DNA of 64,000 nucleotides, taken from the NCBI GenBank assembly GCA_018257865.1, contig JAEUBA010000020.1:310001-374000 (forward strand), written 5' to 3'. The notes below the pieces were generated by a model. It saw nothing but the letters and a program-made list of their open reading frames with translations, was not told the origin of the DNA and ran no database searches. Made by a program: the position numbers and the translations under genes. How positions within the stretch are numbered: the stretch's first letter is position 1; every line of letters begins with the position of its first letter. The DNA comes from Stereocaulon alpinum. Taxonomy: Eukaryota; Ascomycota; Lecanoromycetes; Lecanorales; Stereocaulaceae. Shown here piece after piece: positions 48,901 to 60,581 of the stretch.

Positions 48901-49679
48901 AGGTTGCGGAACTCCTCGGTCTGGAGAACAGCAGCCAGGTCTATGCGCTTTCTATATGTCCAGGGTTAGCTCAATGCGTTTGCTTGGCAGGCATGCTCGT
49001 GAGTGGCAGACTATTCAGGAAATTGACTTGAGACAGTCTTTCAGAGGTCAAGGATATTAAAGAGATTGCCCTTGTATACAGGCTTCATCAACAATGATTA
49101 TATAACTGGGACGTATATGCCCAGAACTTGTATCATATTTTCTGGCGCTGGAGGTACCAGAGAGACATTTGGAGGGCTCGTCCGGACTCTTATACCATGC
49201 GCACGACACGTAAGGGGACGATCCTTGTAGAACTGAACAGTATGGACTGACCTGAGGTTGATTAGGATCTTTGTGTCCAGGACCTTTTGATACCGATCCA
49301 ATCTCTCCTGAATTCTCTTGACATCACCATTCTTCCACAGTGCCTTGAACGACTTCTTCAAAGCCTGCCGCATGCTATATGAGCCGTCAAGCTTGAGAGT
49401 ACGAACAATCTTGATCACATCTTTCGCGATTTTAGAACAATCATCGGCGAGCTGCAAGAGGTTCTTGTCGTCGATACGTAGGTTTTGATCAGAACTGCTA
49501 GTAGGATGCTCGAGATTGGTGCGTAGAGACTCAAGCCGCAAAGCCATATCCTCAATCTCTTCGTTGCCTGCAAGAGAGCCGTTCTTGTAGAGCTCTCGGA
49601 AACTGGCGATAACTCGGGTACTGAAGTCAACGACCTGAATGACGCCGCACGCAAGACTGAATGCACTGACTGGGTCCAT
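45984..49679 (-). CDS. STAND (NLR-like) protein: Helo-like N-terminal domain - NACHT
   Basis: Exons in coding order 49679-49252 and 48951-45984 with a 300-bp intron; 1131 residues. The start MDPVSAFSLACGVIQVVDF is the typical opening of the Helo-like fungal STAND N-terminal domain, which in related proteins can form membrane-active helical bundles. The ATG at 49679 is preferred to one 66 bp upstream for that reason. NACHT: Walker A GKAGSGKS (~272-279), Walker B FFIDGLDEI (~391-398), then CLSSRPYRVFED. The C-terminal part is helical, with one ankyrin-like stretch (FLEHGADVHA) but no clear repeat array. It ends in an acidic Ser-Asp tail encoded by a short tandem repeat. The likely role is non-self recognition or incompatibility signalling; the ligand is unknown. 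Confidence 0.87.
46040..46086 (-). repeat. Ser-Asp tandem repeat in the STAND C-terminus
   Basis: Tandem copies of a unit reading agtcgctatcagagtcgctg on the plus strand encode alternating Ser and Asp near the C-terminus of the minus-strand STAND protein. Copy number is likely to vary. Confidence 0.7.
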
Positions 49680-50267
49680 TCCCGGGATTAAGAAAGGATG
49701 AGAAAAGGATAAGGCTGGGACTTGAGATGAGAAAATCGATGGCAAAAGCAGGGTAAATTTGCCAGTGATGAGTCTCCTACTACAGGGCTAGATAGTGATC
49801 TGTGATGGATTTGATGACACGATCTCGCGTTGTCTAGGATGGATATACGTGGGTAATGTTAGGTCTGTGGTCGGCTTTAGCAGGGTTTGAGGCAAGATGT
49901 ACACTCAGCGCAACTGCAACGTTTGAAAAGTTGAAAAGACGGAATCACGAACGGGACTTTGCATTTGTCAACTAAGTGGTGGTTGATCTCTCAAATTGGG
50001 AGCGTAGCTCGCGCAGCTCGCGATCAAGCTGACTCGGGAGACTTTCCACAGGGAGCACACGCCAAGCCCTGAACCCTCTAGCGTTCAACCTCGCATCAAA
50101 GAGACCACAGCCATGATTAAACTACTTCTTACCAACATCAAAGTCATAGTCTGTGACAATTTCACTTGACATCACCTCTCACGCCTCCACGCTAAGCACT
50201 CAATGGTCCAGCTGTGATATTTCCCGATTCTTGCACTTGAATACAGATCACATATATCATTTCCATC
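49680..50267. promoter_or_regulatory. Divergent promoter region, STAND gene and IWS1
   Basis: 588 bp separate the divergent starts of the Helo-like STAND gene (-) and IWS1 (+). It contains pyrimidine-rich tracts just before the IWS1 start. No specific binding site is claimed. This marks the edge between the accessory island and conserved genes. Confidence 0.45.
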
Positions 50268-51725
50268 ATGTCTTCCCCTTCACTTTCGGATCATTCCCTC
50301 CCACCTTCACCCCTCCCAGAAGCCAACGATTCCCCAGCTCGCCCCGTCGAGAACCCAGGTGCAGATATGGATGATTTGTCAGACAATGACTCCCTCCTGT
50401 CCGACGTTGACGAAGCCCAATTCGAAGACTTCGATCCTAACCAAATCGCAATCGAAGAGCGTCCCGCCATAGCCGTTGACGAAGATAACGTGAAGCTCCT
50501 TGGAAGACACAAACGGAAGCGAGCGGAGGGGGAGATAGATGGTGAGAAGACGAAGAAGAAGAGTAAAGGGGCCAAGAGAGAGAAGCCTAAGAAGGTGAGG
50601 AAGAAGAAGGACAGTGATGATGATGACTTCAGTGGCGGGCAGGAACTGGAGGGGAAGCGGGTGAGAAAGAAGAAGGCTTTCAGCGAGGGCGGCGAGAAGG
50701 TTAGGAAGGAGAAGACGAAGGCGAGGCAGGCAGAACCAGAGGACGAGGAGCAGTTGGATCCTGAGGAGCGTAAGTATATTATCTGGGAAGCCCTAACGGC
50801 CTGGATAGAAGCTGATCTATTCCCTGCATACAGGACGAAGACGTGCCCTCGACAGAGCCATGGATGCAGCTCTCAAGAACCCAACAAAACGCCGCCGCAG
50901 AGCAGGCGAAGTCGTACGTCCCACTCACCTACCCTTCCCCATCATGCAATACACTAACCACAACATATAAAGGACCTCAACACAATGGCCGACGAAGAAA
51001 TCGCTGACCTCCGCCTCCGCATGGCCGAAGCCGCCGACCTAGACCAACAAGCCCGCCAAAGCAAACCCCCCAAACCAGCCATGCACAAGCTCCGTCTCCT
51101 CCCCGAAGTAACCGCCCTCCTAAACCGCAACTCCCGAGACGTCGAATCCGCAATCGTAGACCCAGAAAACAACCTCCTGGAATCCGTCCGCTTCTTCCTC
51201 GAGCCCCTTCCCGACGGCCAACTCCCAGCCTACAACATCCAACGCGAACTATTCGCCTCCCTCGCCCGACTCCCCATCGACAAAGAAGCCCTCATATCCT
51301 CCGGAATCGGAAAGGTGGTCCTCTTCTACACCAAATCCAAAAAACCCGAACTAGCCATCAAACGCGCCGCCGAACGCCTCTTAGGCGAATGGACGCGCCC
51401 CATCCTCAAACGCTCAGACGACTACCGCAAACGTGCCCTCCCCTCCGCAGACTACGATCCCCTCAACAAAGTCCGCTCATCCCAACTCCCCCAAAGCCAA
51501 GCCGAACTCGCTCAAGCAGCTAGAGAGAAGGCATTGGCGCCGCCGAAATTGTCCAATAGAGCGAGAGTCGAGACGGATAGGAAAACTTATACTATTGTGC
51601 CTAGGAGCGGACAGGTGGCTGGGGGCATGTTTGCCAGGCCGCTGGGAGCGAGTGGGGAGGATGCGTTTAGGAGGATGAAGGCTAGGCAGGCAGCGGCGCA
51701 GGGGAAGGGGCCGAGACGTGGGTAG
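50268..51725 (+). CDS. IWS1: Transcription elongation factor IWS1/Spn1
   Basis: Nuclear factor that binds Spt6 and elongating RNA polymerase II and acts in chromatin handling and mRNA export. Exons 50268-50769, 50834-50913 and 50973-51725 (introns 64 and 59 bp) give 444 residues. The N-terminal ~165 residues are acidic and then very Lys-rich (KRKRAEGEIDGEKTKKKSK), disordered with nuclear localisation signals. The TFIIS N-terminal (LW) domain spans about 262-340 (LLESVRFFLEPLPDGQLPAY; ERLLGEWTRPILKRSDDYR). The short second exon encodes an Arg-rich linker, RRRRALDRAMDAALKNPTK, and leads to VDLNTMADEEIADLRLRM, a conserved segment. The C-terminus is basic. Confidence 0.94.
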
Positions 51726-52329
51726 TGGGTTGGGTGGGTTGGTGCTTGGGGGTGGGAGGTGGGGGGTTGGAGGGGTTATTTTCGGCTGGCAGTATATTGT
51801 GGACTATTTGACATAGCCGTTGTGAACTGCGATGGATCTCAGAGGGATTGATGGGCATCTTTATGGATTGCATTTTAGAGGTCTTTCGTATTATGCAGAT
51901 AGGCTACCTTACAACATCCACAGATATTTTTGCCATGAAACAAGACATCCCTTTCTTCCATACCTCATGTCCCCAAGGTAGCTAGCTACGCTCGTGCCAA
52001 CTTGACCCACCATCTAATAATCTGCAATCATCACAGGGATTAGTACCTTGCTCATCTCGAACGCCCATCTACAAGGAATCACTTCGAAGAGAATCTCGCT
52101 AATGTTCGAGTATGAAAATTGTAATCACAGTATTGGTTATGCAGCTGTAACATCAATAGCATAAACATGTATTGTAACGCTTGAATGCCACGCTACGCCA
52201 CGCCACATCCCTATACTCCAACACACATATGCCCCCGCTCCCAGCGGTCCCATTCAGAATGCAAATCCGCATCCTCCGACTCCGAACACATATACCACCC
52301 ACCCTTTGATCTCTTCATCATTCTACGAC
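51726..52329. other. Convergent 3' intergenic region
   Basis: This lies between the 3' ends of IWS1 (+) and the CTL-family gene (-). A G-rich tract follows the IWS1 stop (gggtgggttggtgcttgggg). No gene or element seen. Confidence 0.6.
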
Positions 52330-54716
52330 TCAACCCCTAGGCCTATCCAGAAACCCCTGAGCCTCTTCGTTTCTAACGTTGTTGTTATTATCATTGCCAT
52401 TCTCACCAAACAACCACTCCGCCTCCCTACAATACCGCACCTCGCCTCTACCTCTTTCGCTTCCCCAGCAAACAACAACGGCGTCTACGACGCCCGCTAC
52501 GACGCCATCGATAGCGCCTAGCACCCCCCATCCGATGGCTGCAGCGATCAGGCCTACGACATAAGCGTATAGACTCCCCTTGACGGTACCGCCGCTTGCT
52601 CCCTCAGCAGCTTTGAGCGTAAGTGAACGTGCGGTGCTGACCCAGCCGCCGAAGCCGAGGGCTAAGGCTGTGATGAAGCGTGTTGCGCGGAGGAGGAGCA
52701 GGGAGAGGGTGTAGGAATGTAGTGGTGTCTGGGAGGGAGCGTTGCGTGTTCGGAAGGGCGTGGAGTCGGGGTCTTTCGGGGTGATATAGGCGAGGCGGGC
52801 GAGGGCGCGGGAGGACGTGACGAGGGGTTGAGAGTGGATTGCGCTGTAGGTGAGGGTTAAGGGGTTCGTTAGGGTGGCGATGGTTGAGGGGATGACGGTG
52901 TAGGAGCATATCCCTGCCAATGCGAGGACACGCCGGGGGAGGATGAGGAAGGGGAGGCGGATGAGTAGGGCGAGGAGGGTGGAGAGGCAGATTGTGCCGA
53001 AGGAGGTTGTAGTTGCGTGGGCGAAGGCAGCGTTTATCACCTGGCGGGATGATGGAGCAGGGACAGTCAAGCGGTGGAAGTACCACTGTGAGACTGTGGC
53101 GGCGGTGGTGGAGCGTTGTATACCCGAAACCACGCCCAATGTCCAGAGGTAGACAAGGACGAAGAATGCGCCTAACCACCAGGTGCTAGCCTCGATAATG
53201 TATAAGTTTTTGGCGGACGAGAGATGGCCGCCAAGAAAGACGCGAGTGAACATCGCCATCCAGATCCAGGTCCAGATTATAACGCCAACGAGGGTGGCGA
53301 AGCCCACTACGATGAGGCCTGGGTTTGCCGCCAGAATTCTGCAAGCGAATTCAAGGATTGAAATAGCTTTGCCAAAGGAGTGGCGGCCTTTGTAGACGGA
53401 GAAGCTCCACAGTACTGCTAGCATCCCTGGGATGAACGAGAACCAGCGCATCGCTTTGTCTTGCGCGCTCGCTCCATGGTATTTGCCTTGGTAGCTCGAG
53501 ATGAGCGGGTAGAGGAAGAACGAGAAAAGGATCACGGGCACAGCTACAAGGATGGTGTAGACCAAGGGTCGGACATAAGATCGAAGCACTGCAAGCCAGA
53601 GCAACGACACGATTACGGCGACTAGCGTATCAACAGCTAGGAGGTAATATGACGCATGCAAAGTGGTATAAACGGTGTCGCCCAGAGGATGCTTGAGGGA
53701 AGGTGCCGCTGTATGCAGGAAGACGAGTAGGAAGCTGGCGAGTAACGCTGCCAGCGAGATTAGGTATAGAGAACCCCAGAAAGCGTCATGTCTTGGAGGT
53801 TCTGCCACTGGGTCAGAAACAGTCGGTGGTGCCGAGGATGCGTCCGAATCTGGAGGATGCGGTATTCCATAAGCCTCCTCAGGGTCGGTCTCTTGTGGCA
53901 TGAAAGGCGACGTTGGTTCGAAACGTGTTGCTGCTGGGGGTTTTCGGAATTGCTGTATCGAGGGCGGATCATCATCTGGCGGTATCTGTATAGCCAGATC
54001 GTCCGGAGGCTCATCTCTGTCAAACCCATCTGTGCTGCCTTGTATAGTACTTTCAAGCCCCACATCTACCATGCCTTTACCTTTACTGCTTGTTTCGCTC
54101 TCGAGTCTTGCAAGGCGCACGGTCTCATCCTCGTTTGTCTTAGCGGAAGCCCCTCCTCTACCTCTTCCCCGTGACTTATCGCCCATCCACGAGCTCTTTA
54201 TACCTTGACCTCTGCCAAAACCCCGTTCATCAGTATCGCGACCATCACCACTCTCTCCAAGGCCAGATCCTCCACTTCCCTCTCCATCAGTCTCGGAGGA
54301 TTCCTCGAGCCGGCTTCCACCAAATTGTCGCCTTGAACGCTGCAATGCGTAGAAATCGGCTACTTCTCTCTCATGCTCCTCTTCATCGTCTTCTTCTCGA
54401 AACTGGTCCCTAGCACTATGAAATAGCGGTGCGGCGTTCCGCGAAGCGAAAGGGAATTGTCCGAACTGTGACGCGCTGGCCTGATACGGGTTACCACGGG
54501 TCGGTCTTTGAAGGTACGATCTTGAAGACGGGAACCGCGATGAGCCCTGATCCCGGCGTTGTTGTCTTGATAATGGATTCCGGGGTGGTTCTTCGGGTTG
54601 AGCAAACCCTATCCTCGACTGTGACTGGGCAAGGAAGCGACTGGCATCTGTTACATTGTTGTCAGCTTGAGACATAGGCTTCGGAGACTGTAGAGCTACG
54701 CACATTCCGAGAACAT
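52330..54716 (-). CDS. Choline-transporter-like (CTL/PNS1-type) membrane protein
   Basis: Multi-pass protein of the SLC44/CTL family. Minus-strand exons 54716-54704 (only 13 nt) and 54647-52330, with a 56-bp intron; 776 residues. The tiny first exon gives MFSEYASRFLAQSQSRIGF across the junction; the unspliced alternative start at 54747 produces an unrelated N-terminus and is rejected. Residues ~1-285 are disordered, rich in Arg, Ser and Asp/Glu. The membrane domain runs from FWGSLYLISLAALLASF (~290) with about ten hydrophobic segments. The family's conserved core is visible (ISILEFACRILAANPGL; YFHRLTVPAPS). Family members are implicated in choline movement or membrane trafficking; the substrate here is not established. 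Confidence 0.88.
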
Positions 54717-55841
54717 CGTCGAGTAGGTATAAACTCCTCAAGACCAAGTCGCGCCTCCAAGAGGCGGTATTACTGAACTCCCTCCCACCCGATAAGCACT
54801 ATTGTGTAGCGGCGGTGAGGCGATTTGGCGATTTGGTATGAGAACCCGGACGTCGCCTGCAATTACTTATCACAAGATCGAGAAGCTGAAGATCTCATGC
54901 TCGTTTATGGAATGTGTCTCAACAAGGTAATGTGTCATGCGTAGGTATATTTGGCGATGGATGATGTTGAGTCAGTTGCCTTGAAGTCATCCAGCCAGTG
55001 TCCAAGGCGGTTATCGTTCGTAAGCCCCACTAAGAGCGGGTGCTGCCGGCTGGCTTTATGCACGCCAAGAGATCGAAGATTTTTTGAATTCGTGTCACAG
55101 ACTGGAGCTAATGGATATCGCGGATTCGAATCACCTTCATTGATGTCGTGTCTCCGCCCTCATACTAGGTGAGCGACAGACCTTTACTGTTGATTGATCC
55201 TGGCATGGACTTTGTTCTGTTGACACTCGTGTTGCCAAGCGTGCTTCCGGGCTACCCTCATTGATCGAAGCCAATATCCGCTCTTACTACCTCGGTGAAC
55301 AATTAGAATCATGATAGGAATCCATTGGTAGCTTTTCGTCTGATGTATAAAGCTGTAGAGAGCGACAGGCTTTTGTCTTGTTTGATCTTATGACAAAAAG
55401 CTGTCTGACTAAAGGGGCTAGACAGGGTTGAGAGTCGCATGTTTATTCGCCGACAGTTCCCTTGGGTTACGCAACAACTCATTCACGTACCGCTTGGTGA
55501 AGGCGATGAAAGACTCTCACGATGGATGGTTTCATAGACGCCCAGCCCGTTCGACTGGTGTATCTTGGAACGTAGCAGCTATGTAGTCCTGATTTAGGAA
55601 CACATGTTGCAATCCGTAAAAGATCTTCGGGTGAAGTAAGCCTGGTATATATACACGGGAGTCTAGCTGTACCCAACATTCAAATCTGCTCTCAACTGCC
55701 ATCAGAAGCATACCTGGTTGAGGCTACTCTACATACATTCACATACAATTTGCCGCTATCTCCTCGTCAATGAGTCTTCCGCATCCTCAGATGTCTTTGT
55801 GCCAATGTCCTCTCCCCTCACTATCATGAGCTGTCTACTGA
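54717..55841. other. Intergenic region before the enzyme group
   Basis: Holds the promoter of the CTL gene and the 3' flank of the P450 gene. Short open frames (54951-55172, 55479-55679) lack motifs. A B-box-like ggattcgaatcacc at about 55123 was checked and does not belong to a tRNA. Confidence 0.5.
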
Positions 55842-57887
55842 TCAGACTTGTTGCCTCTTTGTCATGCGTATAAATAGTGGCGGTTTCCACCACATGACGT
55901 GGATATGGTTGTTGGCTTCCCAGTCTAAATCTTTATCGAGCATTTCCATGTCGTATACGAAGTGCAACTTCGCTAGGAGCAGACTCACTTGCACAAGGGC
56001 AAAGCTATATGCGTCAGTGGTGTACGTTGGAGGACGGTGTTGTCGGTAAGAACCGCCATGCTTACTTCTTCCCCAGACATCCTCGCGGTCCTAACGAGAA
56101 AGGCCTACTAGCCTCTTTGATATCGGTGCAGTCAGGATCCAGCCACCGCTCGGGCTTGAACGAGAATGGTTCATGGAAGTTTCTTGTATCATGCGTGACG
56201 GTCCATGCGCTTGTATACATCTCAGTCTACTGCCGAGTCAGCGACGGTTTTTTGGTACTATAGAACAGTGTACCCCTCTAGGAATCCAATGACCGTCCAC
56301 CAGAGCTCCTGGCGAGAGACGTGGGAAACCATGAGAACCTGGCGGATGGATCCTAAGACCCTCTGAAATCACTGCTTGAAGGTACGGCAGCTTTTGTGCT
56401 GCGGTCGCACTGATCTCTTCATAGGTGTTGAAAGCCCCACGAACCTCGTTTTTGAGCCTTTGGTAGGCCTCGGGCGCCCGTAAGAGAAAGGCAGTCATGG
56501 AAGCGAGAAACGTTGAAGTGGTTTCACCTCCAGCTATCCTGCCTCTTCCGGTAAGCAAACGTCGTACCACAGATCTTGAATGGGCCATACACTAGTGTTG
56601 AAATGTGAGCCGTCATCTCCTCCTTTTCGACCTCGCCATTTTCAACCTTGCTAATCAATTCCGACAGAAAATCTTTCCGAGCTGATTCCTTATTCAGACG
56701 CCTGTTCCTACCTTAGCTTTCGATACATCAAAGCTGTGTATAATGCCTACTTCTCCAACTGCTGTCTGGTATAGCCGGAGTGCTTGTCACGGACTGCGGT
56801 TGTTGCCCACGGCAGTATTAATCTCTCAATTGCCGCGAGCCAAGGATAGTGGCGAAGATTATCACGGACCGTTACGAAGAACAAATGGCGGGTAAGGATC
56901 TCTGACCAGAAGTGGGGTTCGCCTACACAACTTTCAGCGCGATGGGGTAGTGCATCCAATAAGCCGCCAAGAACATACCGTTTTCTATAGCGTGGAACGA
57001 TTCGCCAAACGCCATCTCTCCAAAGACATCGAATGAGAACATTCCAAACCACTTCGTCATATCCATACCTCCTTCCGAATGATGCTCCACATCGTCAATC
57101 TTGGCTAGAAAACGATCGACACACCCATCTAATATTGCCTCTTGGTCGAGAAGAGCACGAGTTGAGAAAGCTGGAGAAAGCTGCCGTCTCATAACGCTAT
57201 GTTTTTTAGGATCTTGCTCGCTGCCGATGCACAATTTACCGTATCCCGAGGCATATATCCGGTAAAAGTCGCTTTTGATACAAGTCTCTTTACCTTCTGC
57301 CTCAGACTTGTAGCCGTAGATGTCCTTCCATGATGCAACAGAAGCGAAGGAAAGCTCATTAGGCGAGACTCGAAAGACGGTGCCTGGAGTTACTCGGGCT
57401 TAGTAAAGATGTTCTGTCCTGCTTAAAGAGGTAGAATGTATAAAGGTAGAGGTGCGAATGGGTTCTTCAGGACGTGAAACAATACTTACCGTACCGCATA
57501 TGCTGTTCGTCGATGGCGCGATGAAACCTCCCTCTCATTGAATACGTCATACGCCATAGCTAATAACGACCAAAGTATCAGTTGTGTGAAACGTTGCACA
57601 GGTATCAGGAACCTACGAGACTCGCTCGGCCCAACCAAGGCCCGGAAAAGTTGGCCAAAGGGTGGAAATAGAGGTTGTAGATCATGTGACTCAAGGCATA
57701 GGTCACCAACTATACGCGTGTAAGCTTCGCGCGAGGCCCATGTGTAGAATTGGTATACAGGAATGCCCCAAACAGCGACAAGTGTAAGCCATCGGTGGCC
57801 ACATGACTGATATGGCAAAGTGGATGGGATATTTGGGCTATTGACCGTTGTAGATAGTAACTCATCACTGAGATTTGCCGAGTCCAT
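55842..57887 (-). CDS. Cytochrome P450 monooxygenase, CYP65-like
   Basis: ER-anchored haem-thiolate monooxygenase. Nine exons in coding order: 57887-57759, 57709-57617, 57559-57490, 57383-56979, 56922-56751, 56701-56591, 56538-56274, 56226-56066 and 56004-55842. All junctions keep frame; 522 residues, normal for the family. Landmarks are a membrane anchor near 33-60, the hinge HPLANFSGP (usual FPGP has Pro for Ser), WKDIYG, I-helix AGGETTS (329-335), K-helix EGLR (386-389), PERW and the haem loop FSLGPRGCLG with Cys465. The style resembles isotrichodermin C-15 hydroxylase-like (CYP65) enzymes, which oxidise secondary metabolites; the substrate cannot be read from sequence. The fragmented appearance of the raw frames is due entirely to introns, not decay. 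It is divergent from the FAD oxidoreductase gene. Confidence 0.88.
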
Positions 57888-58620
57888 TGTTAATCTTACC
57901 TATCAGGCTCATGCAACCACGTTCATTTCAGAGTTGACAAGGAGAATGTCTTAGTGAAAAAGCATGTGGACGCTAAGCGTATCCCATTTTTCCGGCTTCT
58001 CCAAATGAGATCATACTGTTCGCATGGACGTCGAAAGCGGGAGTCCGGAAAGAAACAATTTCGGATGTTGCTTGTCTTAGCAATATCCTGTTTGTCGGTC
58101 ATCCCTTTCCAGCAACTACCGACAGCCTTACAACCAAATTAGGCCCCCGGAATAACGATACCTATGTATCAATCCCTCTCAGCCTAAAAGTCTCCACCTC
58201 TGTATAATCTTAGTGCTTGAAAGGCAAAGTTAGTCTAGATGTGGTTGCCGAATTTTTTTGTTGGCATCTTTGCTAGGTGCAGATCTAGGCAGTTGCATAC
58301 GTCGCAGCTCCGTCCGCCAGCAGTGGCACAGCTGCCCCTTTTTGGATCTATCGGAGATATCTCATGCGCATTGATTCGATGCTGATTCTTAATGTCAGCT
58401 TTGCAAAATACGTCCTGGCAATATGCAAGATGATACTCTTCCCCAAATCCTCCTTGGAGATCTCCGTTCCTGGGATGCGTGTGACTTGAGCTGGCAAATA
58501 CTAGTTACATAAGATCTTCCACATCAGAGTGAGCTTTTGGATCGAAATCTGCCATCAAGCATCCCATGTGTTGCTCCTGACCCAATTCGTTGAAAATTAT
58601 AACTAACTGAGGCCTTCGAC
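57888..58620. promoter_or_regulatory. Shared divergent promoter of P450 and FAD oxidoreductase
   Basis: 733 bp between divergent starts; the arrangement would allow co-regulation of the two oxidative genes. I did not find a repeated palindrome that would mark a cluster-specific Zn2Cys6 regulator. Confidence 0.45.
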
Positions 58621-60428
58621 ATGTTATCCAAGAATATACCTTTGATCTTATGCTTTTATACGCTAGCTAGCATATTTGGATCTATTGTAGCGCATTCTCT
58701 TGATCATGTCGAAGAGCCAGGTTCTTGTCTGCGTGGAAGTGTAGACAAGGCAGCTCTTGCTTGTTCTGCATTACATCTGGCATACCCTGGTCAATTGTTC
58801 TTCCCTAACAGTACAAAGTATATCATTGAGGCAGATGGTAAGACGATTTTGAAGCCAGTCCCGGCTGTCTTCCGGTGCTGACTTTTCCTAGCTATCTGGT
58901 CGCAAGAAGCCTGGAAAACCCCTGCCTGCGTCTTTTCTCCATTCAATGCCCAAGCTCTTGCTGGTGGGCTCCGAATGCTCGTGAAGAGAGATGTTAATTT
59001 TGCGATCCGTAGCGGTGGGCACATGCCAGTAGCTGGTCATAGCTCATTTGGAGGGTGATCTGCGTCCCTTGCATGTGAGATATTGCCATAATCTGCTAAT
59101 AGCATCATCAGTGGTGGTATCATGCTCGCAACAACTCATTTCACGGAACTCCAGACTGTCGGCACTCCAAACGAGTTCGGTGAAAGCTACGTCCGTGCCG
59201 GCGCCGCATTTCGGTGGCAACAGCTCTATGAGTATCTTGATGCTCAAGGTCTTCTGTGTGTTGGTGGTCGTATCACCAGCATCGGTAGTTCGCTACTACT
59301 CGGCGGAGGTCTCTCTTACTTTAGCGGTCTTCGAGGTTGGGCTGCGAACAACGTTGTAAACTACGAGGTGGTTCTTGCCAATAGCTCCATCGTCCAGGTC
59401 AATAACAAAACGGCGCCGGACCTCTTTTGGGCTCTCAAGGGCGGTACCAACAACTTTGGGGTTGTAACACGTTACGATATCCTCACGTTCCCAACCGGAC
59501 CTGTGTATGGTGGCTCAGTCCTTTGGGCGTCAGCAGATACCCAGCGATATCTCGATGCACAGAGTGCATTCATCGTCCCTGGTGGAGGATCCGAAGACCC
59601 GAAAGCAGCGATCATGCCTAGCTTGGGCTACTTCCCAAGCACGAAGCAAAACAGTTCCGGCATTGTGGTACTCTACGATGAGCCTGTCCAACCCAAGGCA
59701 TTTGAAAATTTTTCTGCTATACCACCAGTCTCCGGAACAATAGGAGTTACGACGTTGTTGGGTGTTGTGAATACAACAGCATTCTATGCGCCAAGGAATA
59801 AAAGGTAGTTGTGCCGCAGCCAGCTGAAGAGCTTGGTTGTTTTTTTTTATCATTATTGGTAATTAATGAATTTTAGGTGGGTTTGGAACAACGTCGGGAT
59901 CGTATCTTCGGAGAAAACAATGAATATGATCTATAGTAATATCGTCGACGCCGCGGACCGATTCTTGTCTCGAATCAATTGTACAGTGGGCGCTGCAATT
60001 CAACCCGTTACCAAGTATCACTTACAAGCTGCGCGTGACCTTGGTGGAGATGCAATCGACCTAGACCCATCAAAGGGAGATTTTGTCAGTACGTATACTC
60101 TCGTATCAACCATGGAGTTCATTACTGATAGATCGTTGTAGTCGCTCTGATTTACGCTGAATACTTCGATGCTCGTCAGGACAAAATCATCCAGCGGTTC
60201 CTAGATACGAGCACTGCCAATCTGGAGAAAGATGCCAAAGCCAACGACATTTTCTACCCCTGGCTTTTCTTGAATGATGCTGGCATCAATCAGAATCCCA
60301 TAGCGACGTACGGATATGGTGAATCTTTGCCGAAGCTGATGGAGATAGCCCGCAAGTACGACCCCGATGGTTTATTCCAGAAGAACGTGCCTGGATACAA
60401 GCTCGAGAGTGAAGTACACGCTTGTTGA
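58621..60428 (+). CDS. Secreted BBE-like FAD-linked oxidoreductase
   Basis: Member of the vanillyl-alcohol-oxidase/berberine-bridge-enzyme superfamily, which oxidises alcohols, sugars or metabolite intermediates and passes electrons to oxygen. Exons 58621-58837, 58892-59054, 59112-59804, 59877-60088 and 60142-60428 give 523 residues; introns are 54, 57, 72 and 53 bp, the second with a TGCTAAT branch site. A signal peptide covers about residues 1-24 (ILCFYTLASIFGSIVAHS). The PCMH-type FAD-binding motif RSGGHMPVAGHSS lies at 112-124, with His116 the expected covalent FAD attachment site. GLLCVGGRITSIGSSLLLGG follows, and the C-terminal BBE segment reads YDPDGLFQKNVPGYKL. A secreted or vesicle location and a role in the same pathway as the P450 are inferences. 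Confidence 0.9.
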
Positions 60429-60581
60429 ACGAAGGAAGTAGCGCTGTGTCACTGGTAGGACCACGTACCCAGTAACAATAGATATGGAATTACCGCTCGT
60501 TTTGGATACGAATTGCACAACCTCTCCAATAACAGCAATTCAGTAACAGTAGCTGGCTACTTCTTTCGCACAATATCGTTG

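Noticed and set aside
55090..55140. Possible tRNA around ggattcgaatcacc
   Set aside because: The A-box-like and B-box-like parts are nearly adjacent; there is no room for an anticodon arm.
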